Of a stretch of 64,000 bases of DNA, positions 48,002 through 56,273 are shown piece by piece. A program made the position numbers and the translations under genes. This stretch comes from Pseudomonas migulae NBRC 103157 (GTDB taxonomy: Bacteria; Pseudomonadota; Gammaproteobacteria; Pseudomonadales; Pseudomonadaceae). Numbering within the stretch: the first letter of the stretch is position 1; each line of letters starts with the position of its first letter. The notes below the pieces were generated by a model that saw only the letters and a list, made by a program, of their open reading frames with translations, made no database searches and was not told the DNA's origin. Where the stretch lies: contig NZ_BDAG01000019.1 of the NCBI RefSeq assembly GCF_002091715.1, forward strand, positions 1 through 64,000. The letters run 5' to 3'.

Positions 48002-49742
48002 ATGCGTCCGCGCCCTCTTTGACCACCAGGATATCTTCCATGATCAGATACTGTAGGTCGGAACCGAAGAACATGTTCAGGGCATCCGTCGGCGAGCAGA
48101 TCATCGGTTCGCCGCGACGGTTGAGCGAGGTGTTCAGCGATACACCGTTGCCTGTCAGTACTTCCAGCGCCTTCATCATGTCGTAGTAGCGCGGGTTGTA
48201 TTCGCGCTTGAGCACCTGGGCTCGGGACGTACCGTCTTCATGAACGACTTCCGGCACGCGGGTCTTCCACTCTTCTGCCACTTCGAAAGTGAAGGTCATG
48301 AACGGCGCAGGGTGATCGATCTTGATCATCTGCGGTGCGACGGTGTCGAGCATCGACGGGCAGAAAGGCCTCCAGCGCTCGCGGAACTTGATCTGGTGGT
48401 TGATGCGGTCAGCCACGCCGGTCGCGCTCGGGCAACCGATGATCGAACGACCGCCCAAGGCACGCGGTCCGAACTCCATGCGGCCCTGGAACCAGGCCAC
48501 CGGATTGCCGTCGACCATGATTTTGGCGATGTTTTCCGGCATGTTCTCGAGCTTGCGCCACACCGGTTTGCTCGGGTGACGGGCGCACGCTGCCAGCACA
48601 TCTTCGTTGCTGTACGACGGGCCGAGGTAGACGTGTTCCATCTTCTCGACCGGCACGCCACGGGCGTGAGACACATACGCCGCCGCGCCGACCGCGGTGC
48701 CGGCATCGCCGGACGCAGGTTGCACGAACAGTTCCTTGACGTCGTCGCGGGCGATGATTTTCTGGTTCAGCTTGACGTTCAACGCGCAGCCGCCGGCGAA
48801 GGCCAGCTTGCCGGTTTCCTTGAGCACGTCGCCCAGGTAATGGTCGATCATCTGAAGCGCCAGCTTCTCGAACAGCGCTTGCATGCTCGCGGCGTAATGG
48901 ATGTAAGGCTCGTCGGCGATGTCACCTTCGCGCTTCGGACCCAGCCACTCGATCAGCTTCGGCGAGAAGTAGAAACCTTTGCCCTTCTCTTTATAGCGAC
49001 GCAGGCCGATGACGTTGGCGTAGTCGGTGTTGATCACCAACTCGCCGTTCTCGAACGAGGCCAGACGGGAGAAATCGTACTTGCTGGCATCGCCATACGG
49101 CGCCATGCCCATGACCTTGAACTCGCCGTCGAGCATCTCGAAACCGAGGAACTCGGTGATCGCGCCGTACAGGCCGCCGAGGGAGTCAGGATCGAAGAAT
49201 TCCTTGATCTTGTGGATCTTGCCGTTTTCGCCGTAGCCGAAGAACGTCGTGGCGTACTCACCCTTGCCGTCGATCCCGAGGATCGCGGTTTTCTCTTTGA
49301 AACCGGAGCAGTGGTAAGCGCTGGAGGCGTGAGCCAAATGGTGCTCGACTGGCTCGATCTTGATCTTTTTCGGATCGAAGCCCAGTTGCTCGAGGCACCA
49401 GACGATCTTGTTGCGGTAGCGCTTGTAGCGGCGGTTGCCCATCAGGATCGCGTCAAGTGCGCGGTCCGGGGCGTACCAGTAACGCTTGGCGTAGTGCCAG
49501 CGCGCCTTGCCGAACAGGCTGATCGGCGCGAACGGAATGGCGACCACGTCAACGTCGGACGGCTTGATGCCCGCCTGCTCGAGGCAGAACTTCGCCGATT
49601 CGTAAGGCATGCGGTTCTTTGCATGTTTGTCGCGCACGAAGCGCTCTTCTTCAGCCGCCGCGACCAGCTTGCCGTCGATGTACAAGGCTGCGGAAGGATC
49701 ATGGCTAAGGGCGCCGGACAGGCCAAGAATCGTCAATGCCAC
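47985..49742 (-). CDS. NodU/CmcH-family carbamoyltransferase
   Basis: 585 aa. It matches the NodU/CmcH family: TILGLSGALSHDPSAALYIDGKLVAAAEEERF at the start, EHHLAHASSAYHCSGF (metal-binding His residues), GGCALNVKLNQ and the YrdC-like C-terminal part with EFGPRALGGRSI. In P. aeruginosa the same position (PA5005) carries the enzyme that adds the 7-O-carbamoyl group to core heptose. The start is GTG at 49742; a GAGG box lies about 12 bases upstream. It is the first gene of the long minus-strand LPS operon that ends at 40939. Confidence 0.92.
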   Translation of the reverse strand: MALTILGLSGALSHDPSAALYIDGKLVAAAEEERFVRDKHAKNRMPYESAKFCLEQAGIKPSDVDVVAIPFAPISLFGKARWHYAKRYWYAPDRALDAILMGNRRYKRYRNKIVWCLEQLGFDPKKIKIEPVEHHLAHASSAYHCSGFKEKTAILGIDGKGEYATTFFGYGENGKIHKIKEFFDPDSLGGLYGAITEFLGFEMLDGEFKVMGMAPYGDASKYDFSRLASFENGELVINTDYANVIGLRRYKEKGKGFYFSPKLIEWLGPKREGDIADEPYIHYAASMQALFEKLALQMIDHYLGDVLKETGKLAFAGGCALNVKLNQKIIARDDVKELFVQPASGDAGTAVGAAAYVSHARGVPVEKMEHVYLGPSYSNEDVLAACARHPSKPVWRKLENMPENIAKIMVDGNPVAWFQGRMEFGPRALGGRSIIGCPSATGVADRINHQIKFRERWRPFCPSMLDTVAPQMIKIDHPAPFMTFTFEVAEEWKTRVPEVVHEDGTSRAQVLKREYNPRYYDMMKALEVLTGNGVSLNTSLNRRGEPMICSPTDALNMFFGSDLQYLIMEDILVVKEGADAYDTLG

Positions 49743-49969
49743 AGGGGTCTAGCCTCTTTAGTCTGCATGCAGGCGCAAGGCGCCTCAAAATGAATGTGCC
49801 CTCGCAAGTGGGCGAGAGACAGCTAAAGGGCGGGATTATAGCTTAAAAGCAGCTGCAAACCTCTAGCGGATACAGCCGGCTCGCGCGTTGACAGTAGAAG
49901 ATCTCTCGACATAGACTCCTGCGCAAATGGACTGGGGGATCCCGGTCGGCGTTGCAGCCTCGGTGAGTT
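49743..49969 (-). promoter_or_regulatory. Carbamoyltransferase operon promoter and leader
   Basis: A perfect TATAAT (minus strand, 49840-49835) is a candidate -10 box, but a good -35 box is not seen at the right distance. The leader between it and the GTG codon contains two short hairpins: CTCGC/GCGAG (49801-49816) and AGGCGC/GCGCCT (49771-49785). The rest of this gene-free stretch, up to the DUF3800 remnant, has nothing I can name apart from a hairpin with CGGTG/CACCG arms at about 49960-49975. Confidence 0.45.
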
Positions 49970-50834
49970 TCACCGGGGCTTTTCGCTTTCTGAAGGCGGG
50001 AAAATTTTTAAACCCCAGTTTTCGAATCCCTCCCCCACATGGCAGCGACCACCACTGCAATAGAATTTACGCTTGAGTACATCAAAGGCACGATTCTCTT
50101 GCCCGGCCCTCAAAACGCTCATGCCAATGGGTCTTGCAACAAGATCCGCTAGCTGTAACCCCGTGGAATTCACTTGTTTGGTAGCAAAGACGATGTCGAA
50201 CGGCAGCTGAATGCCCAGTTTGTTCGCGCCATCGCACATGCGACGAAACTCCAATTCAAGCTCGTTATCCTCCCGTTTCCCTCGACGCTCGAAAATCACA
50301 TGAGTCAACGCACTTTACTGATTCTTTTCCTGTAAAAATTCATAAAGCGTTTCCAGACAGAAGCCCAGGGCAACATGATAAGGATTGTGAACAGGACCTT
50401 GTTTTTCGCGAAGAGAGGCTTTGTCGATCACACAACTGATCAGCACGAAATTGCTCGCTTCAATGATGCCCGTCAACTCATCGAGAAAGGCATGCTTGTG
50501 CTGCCGGGAGGTGAACAGGCTTGAGAACGCTCCTTTCTCTTTTCGAATCTCCAGCTCATGCAGACCGATCAGATCGTGCCCCATATGGTTGAATTTAAAT
50601 TTCTGAAGGGCAGGAATAACCTTCTCGCAGTAGTGTCTTTTCTGAAAAACACAAAAAAGCGAGCACAAACACTGGATAGTTTGGATCTAGTGTTTGCATC
50701 CCATGATCGCCGCTCTCGTCAACGTAAATGACGAAGTCACTGAACTTCCCGGTCGGAGGTAACAGTTTTTTCGCACCAATGCCGGCCTCGGATTCACTTT
50801 CGTTTTCAAAAAGAAAGAACTGTTGAGACGGCAA
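49970..50834 (-). pseudogene. Broken DUF3800-domain gene
   Basis: Reading the three minus-strand fragments together gives one DUF3800 protein. The N-terminal part (from 50834) has FVIYVDESGDHGMQ, the RNase H-like start of the family. Near 50655, a run of six T (five would restore the frame) shifts the reading into a frame that continues with HYCEKVIPALQKFKFNHMG. This frame then meets an in-frame TAA at 50315-50317, after which the same frame resumes with THVIFERRGKREDNELELEF and QLADLVARPIG and ends with the usual FPPSESEKPR. Two separate lesions mean it is inactive. The region is AT-richer than its neighbours. DUF3800 proteins are found near mobile and defence genes, but no function is proven. 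Confidence 0.85.
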
Positions 50835-50838
50835 ATTG

Positions 50839-51174
50839 CTACCCGCGGCCTACTCGCCAGTAAATAGTGAGATTGCCGTCGCTGGCCTGACGGTAAATCG
50901 TGTACGGCAAGGACATCGTGTCGGCAATACCCGACAGCGCCAGATCCAGCAGGACCAGCGGTACGAGAAAGCCCGTGGGATCCGGCGGGGCATTCAATAC
51001 ACAGAAATCGTAGGCCAGGCCACTGTAGATACGTGGAATGGATTGGCAGTAGGTTTTCTGCTTTCGCAGGCTGCGCGCCGCGTCTTCGTCATTTTGCAGG
51101 ACCGTATGAACGGTTCCGCAGCCGGAGAGCGCCAATGAGCACACACCCAGCATGACTGCTGCTTTTATAGTCAA
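50839..51174 (-). CDS. YceK/YidQ-family lipoprotein
   Basis: 111 aa. Lipobox LALSGC after a signal peptide (TIKAAVMLGVCSLALSGC). The mature part, GTVHTVLQNDEDAARSLRKQKTYC, then PRIYSGLAYDFC and LALSGIADTMSLPYTIYRQ, is typical of YceK/YidQ lipoproteins. I chose the TTG at 51174, seven bases after a GGAGG box, over a longer open frame. It ends 5 bases before the broken DUF3800 gene start (same strand). Function unknown. Confidence 0.85.
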   Translation of the reverse strand: MTIKAAVMLGVCSLALSGCGTVHTVLQNDEDAARSLRKQKTYCQSIPRIYSGLAYDFCVLNAPPDPTGFLVPLVLLDLALSGIADTMSLPYTIYRQASDGNLTIYWRVGRG

Positions 51175-51302
51175 AATCTGCCCTCCGAGGTCGTCAGGCA
51201 AACTAGCATCGTGACTACTCAGGGCACAGTTCATGGGGTCTGGAGATCATGTAGGACATTTCATAAGAACTTGTCCCTTAATCTCGGGAGGCTGTTTTGG
51301 CC

Positions 51303-51397
51303 TCTTCGCGAGCAAGCCCGCTCCCACAGTTTCCGGGCTTTGCGCATCATCTGCGTACACCCCGGATCAGTGTGGGAGCGGGCTTGCTCGCGATAGG
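51303..51397. repeat. REPIN (GTGGGAGCGGGCTTGCTCGCGA family)
   Basis: Inverted arms (TCGCGAGCAAGCCCGCTCCCACA and complement) are 49 bases apart, with imperfect pairing (TTTCCGGG / CCCGGAT) inside. It lies between the core operon's last kinase gene and the lipoprotein gene. Confidence 0.9.
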
Positions 51398-51411
51398 GTC
51401 GAAGACCCGAT

Positions 51412-52863
51412 TCAGGCAGCGCCAGAGATGTCTTTGGGCAAACGCTGATCAATAACCTGATACAAAGCACTGCTCTCAGGCCAGTTACGCATGAACCGCG
51501 CCCGATCCCGCGCATACGCCGGGGCAAAGCTGCCGAGCGAGCGGTGCTGGCACATCGCATCCAGATCGATCAGCGCCCAGCGATCCTCTTGCCAGAACAG
51601 GTTATGGCCCTTGAAGTCGCCGTGACTGATCCGCTCGCGAATCAGCTCCGCAAACAGATGATCCAGCGCCACCAGCTCGGCTTCGGGCGCTTCACCGTTG
51701 TCAACGTACGGCGCGAACCGTTCGATGATGTCCGGCCCCGGCAAATGCTCGGTCACCAGATAAGCCCTGCTGCGCAACCAGAGGAAACGTTTTTCCAGTA
51801 CCGCCAACGGTTTCGGCGTGGCGATACCCAGGAACGCCAATCGATTGCCTTCGCGCCAGGAATGCCAGGCACGGCTCGGGCGCCAGAAGCGTTTGAGCCA
51901 GTGGGCGAACCCTTTGATGTTGTAGCGCTTGATCACCAGCGTACGACCCGCCACCTCGACTTTGCCGACACTCGCCGCGCCGCCGGTCTTGTACAGATGG
52001 CCCTGATCGAGCAAGGCATCGGCCTGCTCCAGCACCGGCAGCATCGCCGCTTCTTCCTCGCGGCGAATCGCCCGCAAACCGAACGCCCCGCGCTGCACGC
52101 TGAACAGTGTGCATTCGCGACCGACCTTGATCAGGAAGTCCTTGAGGCGCCAACTGCGCACCTTGTCGATCTGCTTCTGCAATGCTTCCATCGGCAAGGC
52201 ATGTTCGCCATTGCTCAGAAGGTAATACACCAGCAACTCTTCGATGAAGGGCTCCAGTGACTTGGGCAACTGGGCGAAAAACACCCCGAGGTTTTCCAGG
52301 ACTTTCTGTCGCGACAGCGGTTGGCCAGGGGTTTCAGAGCAGATTCCAGCGCCGTCGATCAAATACAGTCGACCGCCCTGGCGCAGCAGGTTATCCAGGT
52401 GCAGGTCTTCCTGCCACAGCCCTTTGCGGTGCATCTGGCCGATCGCGCCCAGCGCCTCGGCCAACACAGCCCCTTGCCCATCCGCGAGCACCGGCAAATG
52501 CTCGACCTGTTTCCAGGTATCCCCCAGGCTTTCGGCACCCTCAAGGAAATCGAACAGCAGCCAGCCACCCTCGCCGTCCTTCAGGCCATCAGCCAACAGC
52601 TGCGGTGTGGTCAGCCCCTGGGCGGCGAGCAAACGCACGCCGTCCAGTTCACGCTGAAAATGCCGCGCCGCTTTGCTGCCGACCAACAACTTGGCCAACA
52701 CCGGCCGGCCACGCCAGACACCGGCGCCGACATAGCGCTGTCCTGGCAACACTCGCAACAGGCTCAACAATTGCAACTCGGCTGGCCCGGCGGCATCGGC
52801 CAGCGAGATGCTCAGTGGCAGGCGCGGTTGGCGACCCGCCTCTTTCAGTTCGGACAAACGCAT
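51412..52863 (-). CDS. InaA/Kdo-kinase-family protein with two tandem kinase folds
   Basis: 483 aa, twice the size of its neighbours. The N-terminal kinase-like half (to about 240) has GLWQEDLHLDNLL (catalytic-loop Asp present) and LYLIDGAGI. The C-terminal half has VIKRYNIKGFAHWLKRFWRPSRA, the full catalytic loop SHGDFKGHNLF and ALIDLDAM. It probably phosphorylates LPS core sugars, as does WaaP. The ATG at 52863 overlaps the previous stop (TGATG). It is the last gene of the waaF-waaC-waaG-waaP run, matching PA5006 in PAO1 by position. Confidence 0.88.
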   Translation of the reverse strand: MRLSELKEAGRQPRLPLSISLADAAGPAELQLLSLLRVLPGQRYVGAGVWRGRPVLAKLLVGSKAARHFQRELDGVRLLAAQGLTTPQLLADGLKDGEGGWLLFDFLEGAESLGDTWKQVEHLPVLADGQGAVLAEALGAIGQMHRKGLWQEDLHLDNLLRQGGRLYLIDGAGICSETPGQPLSRQKVLENLGVFFAQLPKSLEPFIEELLVYYLLSNGEHALPMEALQKQIDKVRSWRLKDFLIKVGRECTLFSVQRGAFGLRAIRREEEAAMLPVLEQADALLDQGHLYKTGGAASVGKVEVAGRTLVIKRYNIKGFAHWLKRFWRPSRAWHSWREGNRLAFLGIATPKPLAVLEKRFLWLRSRAYLVTEHLPGPDIIERFAPYVDNGEAPEAELVALDHLFAELIRERISHGDFKGHNLFWQEDRWALIDLDAMCQHRSLGSFAPAYARDRARFMRNWPESSALYQVIDQRLPKDISGAA

Positions 52864-53615
52864 CAGGTCGACCTCTTGTAGCTGCGCCGCGCGGTCAATC
52901 GCGTCAGCCAGCTGTCGATCAGCGAACTGTCCTGCGGTTGATCCAGGTAGGTGGCCAACAACTCGCGCAATTGCGCGTCGTTCCACTGGGGCGAACGCCG
53001 CGTCAACGGCTCCAGATCCTTGATTCGATCACGCTGACCGAACAGCAGGGGCCGGGTCTTTTCCAGGTCGATCAGCTGGGCCATGTAACCGTCGCCGGTG
53101 GCCTGGAGAAAAATGTGCTTGGGGTAGAAGCAGCCGTGAACCTGACGCGCGCCGTGCAGGCGCCGAGCCAGTTGCCCGCACGCCTGCAAAATCGCCGAGT
53201 GCTGCGCCGGGCTCAGATCCGACCAGCGCTGCAACAGCGAATCCAGGTCATCCCAGCCGTCCAGCGCGCGGGTCAGCAAAACCGCCCGGACTTCGCCGTC
53301 GACCTTGCGCTCACCGAAAAACGCCGCTTTCAACGCCGGAATGCCGAGCTTTTCATAACGGCTGATGTTGCGAAACTCGCGGGCAAAACTCGGCTCGCCA
53401 AAGGGTGCGTGCAGAGTGCGCATCTGGTAGTTGCTTTGGCGCTTGAGGTAGAAGCCGTGACCTTCAAGATCCAGCCGAAACACGCTGCTCCAGCCACCGC
53501 GCGCGGTGTTGGGCTCATCCACAGCCTCAAGCTGCCGGGCCCACAGTGCATCGAAGGTGCCGAGGCCATGACGCTCTAAAAGCGCACGGTCTTCAGCGGC
53601 CAGAAAATCAGTCAT
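52863..53615 (-). CDS. InaA-family LPS kinase-like protein, atypical catalytic loop
   Basis: 250 aa. Kinase-like N-lobe with WSSVFRLDLEGHGFYLKRQSNYQMR, then the loop VHGCFYPKHIFL, in which Cys replaces the HxD Asp, and QLIDLEKTRPL, where the metal-binding Asp is kept. This HGCFYPKH form occurs in InaA itself, a stress-induced protein. Activity is doubtful. It overlaps the upstream kinase gene by four bases and the downstream one by one base. Confidence 0.86.
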   Translation of the reverse strand: MTDFLAAEDRALLERHGLGTFDALWARQLEAVDEPNTARGGWSSVFRLDLEGHGFYLKRQSNYQMRTLHAPFGEPSFAREFRNISRYEKLGIPALKAAFFGERKVDGEVRAVLLTRALDGWDDLDSLLQRWSDLSPAQHSAILQACGQLARRLHGARQVHGCFYPKHIFLQATGDGYMAQLIDLEKTRPLLFGQRDRIKDLEPLTRRSPQWNDAQLRELLATYLDQPQDSSLIDSWLTRLTARRSYKRST

Positions 53616-54346
53616 TCGCGCCCCTCGAAAAATCTCACCACGTGCCGGATCCGTTTTTTATCGGCCGCATTGAGCCGTGTCCGTTGGCGGTATTGCAGGT
53701 AAAAGCGCAGGCGCTGGGTGGCCGACAGGTGATACTTGGCGACCTTGTCCAGACATGCCAGATCCTTGGTGATGCGGTACTTGAGCCAGAAGCCGCTCCA
53801 GAAATCACCGTTGGGGCAGTCGATCAGGAACAGTCGCGCCTGATCGTCGACCAGCAGGTTGCGCCACTTCAAATCATTATGGGTGAAGCGATTGTCGTGC
53901 ATGGTCCGGGTGTAACCGGCCAGCTGTCGACTGATGTGATCGACCCAGGCGCGGTCCTTCAATTTCGGGTCGCGCCGCTCGGCCAGGGCATTGAGGTCTT
54001 CTGTATTGGGCAGTTCACGGGTGATCATCGCCCCGCGAGCGTAGGCTGCACCGCGCCGCTCAAGACCCCAGGCCACCACTTGCGCCGTGGGAATGCCCCA
54101 CTTGGCAAAGCGCTTGAGGTTCTGCCATTCCATCTTCACCCGCGGCTTGCCCAGGTAGCGGCGCAAGCCCTTGCCAGCACCCACGTAGCGCTTGACGTAA
54201 TAGTTGACGCCATTGCGCTGGACGCGGACGACCTCGGACAACGGGTCGCGGGTCAACTGCTCGCCCTCGAGGGAAAACACTGCTTCAAGGCTGCCGAAAT
54301 CGTCGGCCAGGTCGCTGTAAGCAGGTTCCAGTTTCCAGCCCGACAT
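53612..54346 (-). CDS. LPS core kinase-like protein (WaaP-related)
   Basis: 244 aa, Kdo-kinase/InaA family. N-lobe Lys in NGVNYYVKRYVGAG; complete catalytic loop FTHNDLKWRNLLVDD and metal motif LFLIDCPNGDF. All essential residues seem present, so this is likely an active sugar kinase of the LPS core. Its ATG overlaps the waaP stop (TGATG). In P. aeruginosa additional kinase-like genes of this type follow waaP. Confidence 0.88.
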   Translation of the reverse strand: MSGWKLEPAYSDLADDFGSLEAVFSLEGEQLTRDPLSEVVRVQRNGVNYYVKRYVGAGKGLRRYLGKPRVKMEWQNLKRFAKWGIPTAQVVAWGLERRGAAYARGAMITRELPNTEDLNALAERRDPKLKDRAWVDHISRQLAGYTRTMHDNRFTHNDLKWRNLLVDDQARLFLIDCPNGDFWSGFWLKYRITKDLACLDKVAKYHLSATQRLRFYLQYRQRTRLNAADKKRIRHVVRFFEGRE

Positions 54347-55152
54347 CAGAGCGCATCCCCGTATCGCTGTTTACGGTCGTAGAGTTTGTTGGCCTTGCCC
54401 TCGAGCCAGGCGAGCAACCCGGCTTCTTCGCCGAGGATCTGGCGCAGGGGTTGCTGGAAATAACCCTTGAGGAAACGCAGCTTGTCGCGTCGGGTCAGGC
54501 CGATGTCCAGCGCCGAAAAGTACAGCGCCGCCAGATCCTTGTTGCGCCAGCGACGGGTGATCGCCGGGCGGGTCTGGGCGCGGTGCAGGTCGATCACCGA
54601 GAGCTTGAAGTCATCAGCCGTCACCGGCTTGTCGGTGTGCAGCAGAAAGTGGCAGATGTAGCAGTCGCGGTGGTTGACCCCGGCGCGGTGCATCATGCCG
54701 GTCATGCGCGCGACTTCGGCGATCAGCGCACGCTTGAGTGTTGGTTCCGGCGGATTCTTGACCCAGTCGATGCTGAAGTCTTCGAGGCTGACGGTCGGCG
54801 CCAGTTCTTCGGTGACGATGAACGAATGCTGGTCCGCCGGGTTGCTGCCCTTCTCGCCGTAGGCCACCGCCGTCATGGTCGGCACGCCGACTTCCTGCAG
54901 GCGTTGAATGGCTTTCCATTCCTGACCCGCGCCAAGCACCGGCAGCTTGGCGGTCAGCAGGTTCTTGAAGATCTCGCCCCAGCCAATGCCACGGTGGATC
55001 TTCACGAAAAACCCGTTGCCGTTCACCTCGGTGCGCAACGTGCGACGAGCTTCCAGCTCGCGGTACACCTCGCCTTGAAGCCCTTCGACCTCGGCGAATG
55101 GATCGCGTCCGGCCCAAAGGCTCTTGAACGGTTCAGCCAGCATCAACTTCAT
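54346..55152 (-). CDS. waaP: LPS core heptose(I) kinase WaaP (RfaP)
   Basis: 268 aa. It phosphorylates heptose I of the inner core; in P. aeruginosa core phosphorylation by WaaP is essential. The catalytic Asp163 lies in NHRDCYICHFLL and Lys69 in LLTAKLP, both at the same numbers as the essential residues reported for P. aeruginosa WaaP. The metal motif is SVIDLHRAQ. Start ATG overlaps the waaG stop (TAATG). Confidence 0.96.
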   Translation of the reverse strand: MKLMLAEPFKSLWAGRDPFAEVEGLQGEVYRELEARRTLRTEVNGNGFFVKIHRGIGWGEIFKNLLTAKLPVLGAGQEWKAIQRLQEVGVPTMTAVAYGEKGSNPADQHSFIVTEELAPTVSLEDFSIDWVKNPPEPTLKRALIAEVARMTGMMHRAGVNHRDCYICHFLLHTDKPVTADDFKLSVIDLHRAQTRPAITRRWRNKDLAALYFSALDIGLTRRDKLRFLKGYFQQPLRQILGEEAGLLAWLEGKANKLYDRKQRYGDAL

Positions 55153-56273
55153 TAAGCGTGCTCCGCCAGAATCACATCGGCCGCGTGTTGCGGCATGCTG
55201 TAGAGGTCGGCCGTCTCGGCGAAGGCCAGACCGTTGCGGCTCCAGGCCGCCCGTGCTTGAGCGTCGTTCAACATACCGGTCAGGTATTGCGTCAGTTGCG
55301 CCTGATCGAAGGGTTCATCCAGCACCAGGCCAGCGTCGGCCTCAGCGATGTAATGGGCATAACCGCAGACCGCGCTCACCAGCACCGGCAACCCGGCCAC
55401 CAGCGCTTCGAGCAACACGGTCCCGGTGTTTTCGTTGTACGCCGGGTGGATCAACAGATCGGCCCCGAGCAGAAAACGCGGGATATCGCTACGCCCCTTG
55501 AGGAACGTCACGTTATCGCCGAGCCCCAGCGTGGCGCTCTGCATCTGGAACAATTTGGGGTCATCCTGGCCAATTACAAACAGCCGGGTGCGTTTCTTCA
55601 GATCGGCGGGCAACGCGGCCAGCGCCTTGAGACTGCGATCCACACCCTTGGTCTTGAACCCGGAGCCGATCTGTACCAGCAACAGGTCATCGTCTTTCAG
55701 GTTGAACTCACGTCGGAATTCGGCACGAATCTCGGCGGCATTGGCCGGCGCGCGACGGTCCTGAGAGATGCCCGGAGGCAGCAAATGGAAGCGCTCCAGC
55801 GGCGTGTCGTAATGCTTGATGAACAGCGGCTGCTGGACTTCGGAGATCATCAACACTTCAGTCTTGGCGTCCCTGGCGAACACCGCGCGCTCGTACTCGG
55901 CGAAGTGGCGGTAGCGGCCCCAGCGGCGGTACAGCGAGTTGCGCAGGTTTTGCGCCTTGTCTTCGAAACAGCCGTCAGCAGCGTAGTAGACGTCCAGACC
56001 CGGCATCTTGTTGAAGCCGATCAGACGATCCACCGGGCGCTTGGCCAGATCGGCTTCCATCCACTCGCTGAGCTTCTCGTTGCGGCGATGATTGAAGAAC
56101 GCCTTGACCGGCGCCACCAACACTTCGAAACCCGGCGGAATATCGCCCTCCCAGATCAGCGTGTAGACGCGAATCTGATGGCCGCGCCGCTGACATTCCA
56201 GGGCGATGCGCATGAAATCGCGCTGCAAGCCCCCGAATGGAAAGTACTTGTACAAGACGAATGCCAATTGCAT
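55152..56273 (-). CDS. waaG: LPS core glycosyltransferase WaaG
   Basis: 373 aa, GT4, GT-B fold. It adds the first outer-core hexose. It starts LAFVLYKYFPFGGLQRDFMRIALECQRRGH and has VQIGSGFKTKGVDRSLKAL and HPAYNENTGTVLLEALVAGLPVLVS (E-x7-E donor motif). It overlaps waaC and waaP by one base each (TGATG, TAATG). Confidence 0.95.
   Translation of the reverse strand: MQLAFVLYKYFPFGGLQRDFMRIALECQRRGHQIRVYTLIWEGDIPPGFEVLVAPVKAFFNHRRNEKLSEWMEADLAKRPVDRLIGFNKMPGLDVYYAADGCFEDKAQNLRNSLYRRWGRYRHFAEYERAVFARDAKTEVLMISEVQQPLFIKHYDTPLERFHLLPPGISQDRRAPANAAEIRAEFRREFNLKDDDLLLVQIGSGFKTKGVDRSLKALAALPADLKKRTRLFVIGQDDPKLFQMQSATLGLGDNVTFLKGRSDIPRFLLGADLLIHPAYNENTGTVLLEALVAGLPVLVSAVCGYAHYIAEADAGLVLDEPFDQAQLTQYLTGMLNDAQARAAWSRNGLAFAETADLYSMPQHAADVILAEHA

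Noticed and set aside
49956..49984. Hairpin AGCCTCGGTG/CACCGGGGCT with TTTT as a tRNA or sRNA end
   Set aside because: No tRNA cloverleaf or promoter is found upstream; it could be a terminator remnant, but no gene on the plus strand leads into it.
49863..50060. A 65-codon minus-strand frame after the DUF3800 remnant
   Set aside because: It is the out-of-frame continuation of the pseudogene's 3' end; the family's proper ending is in the other frame at 49970.
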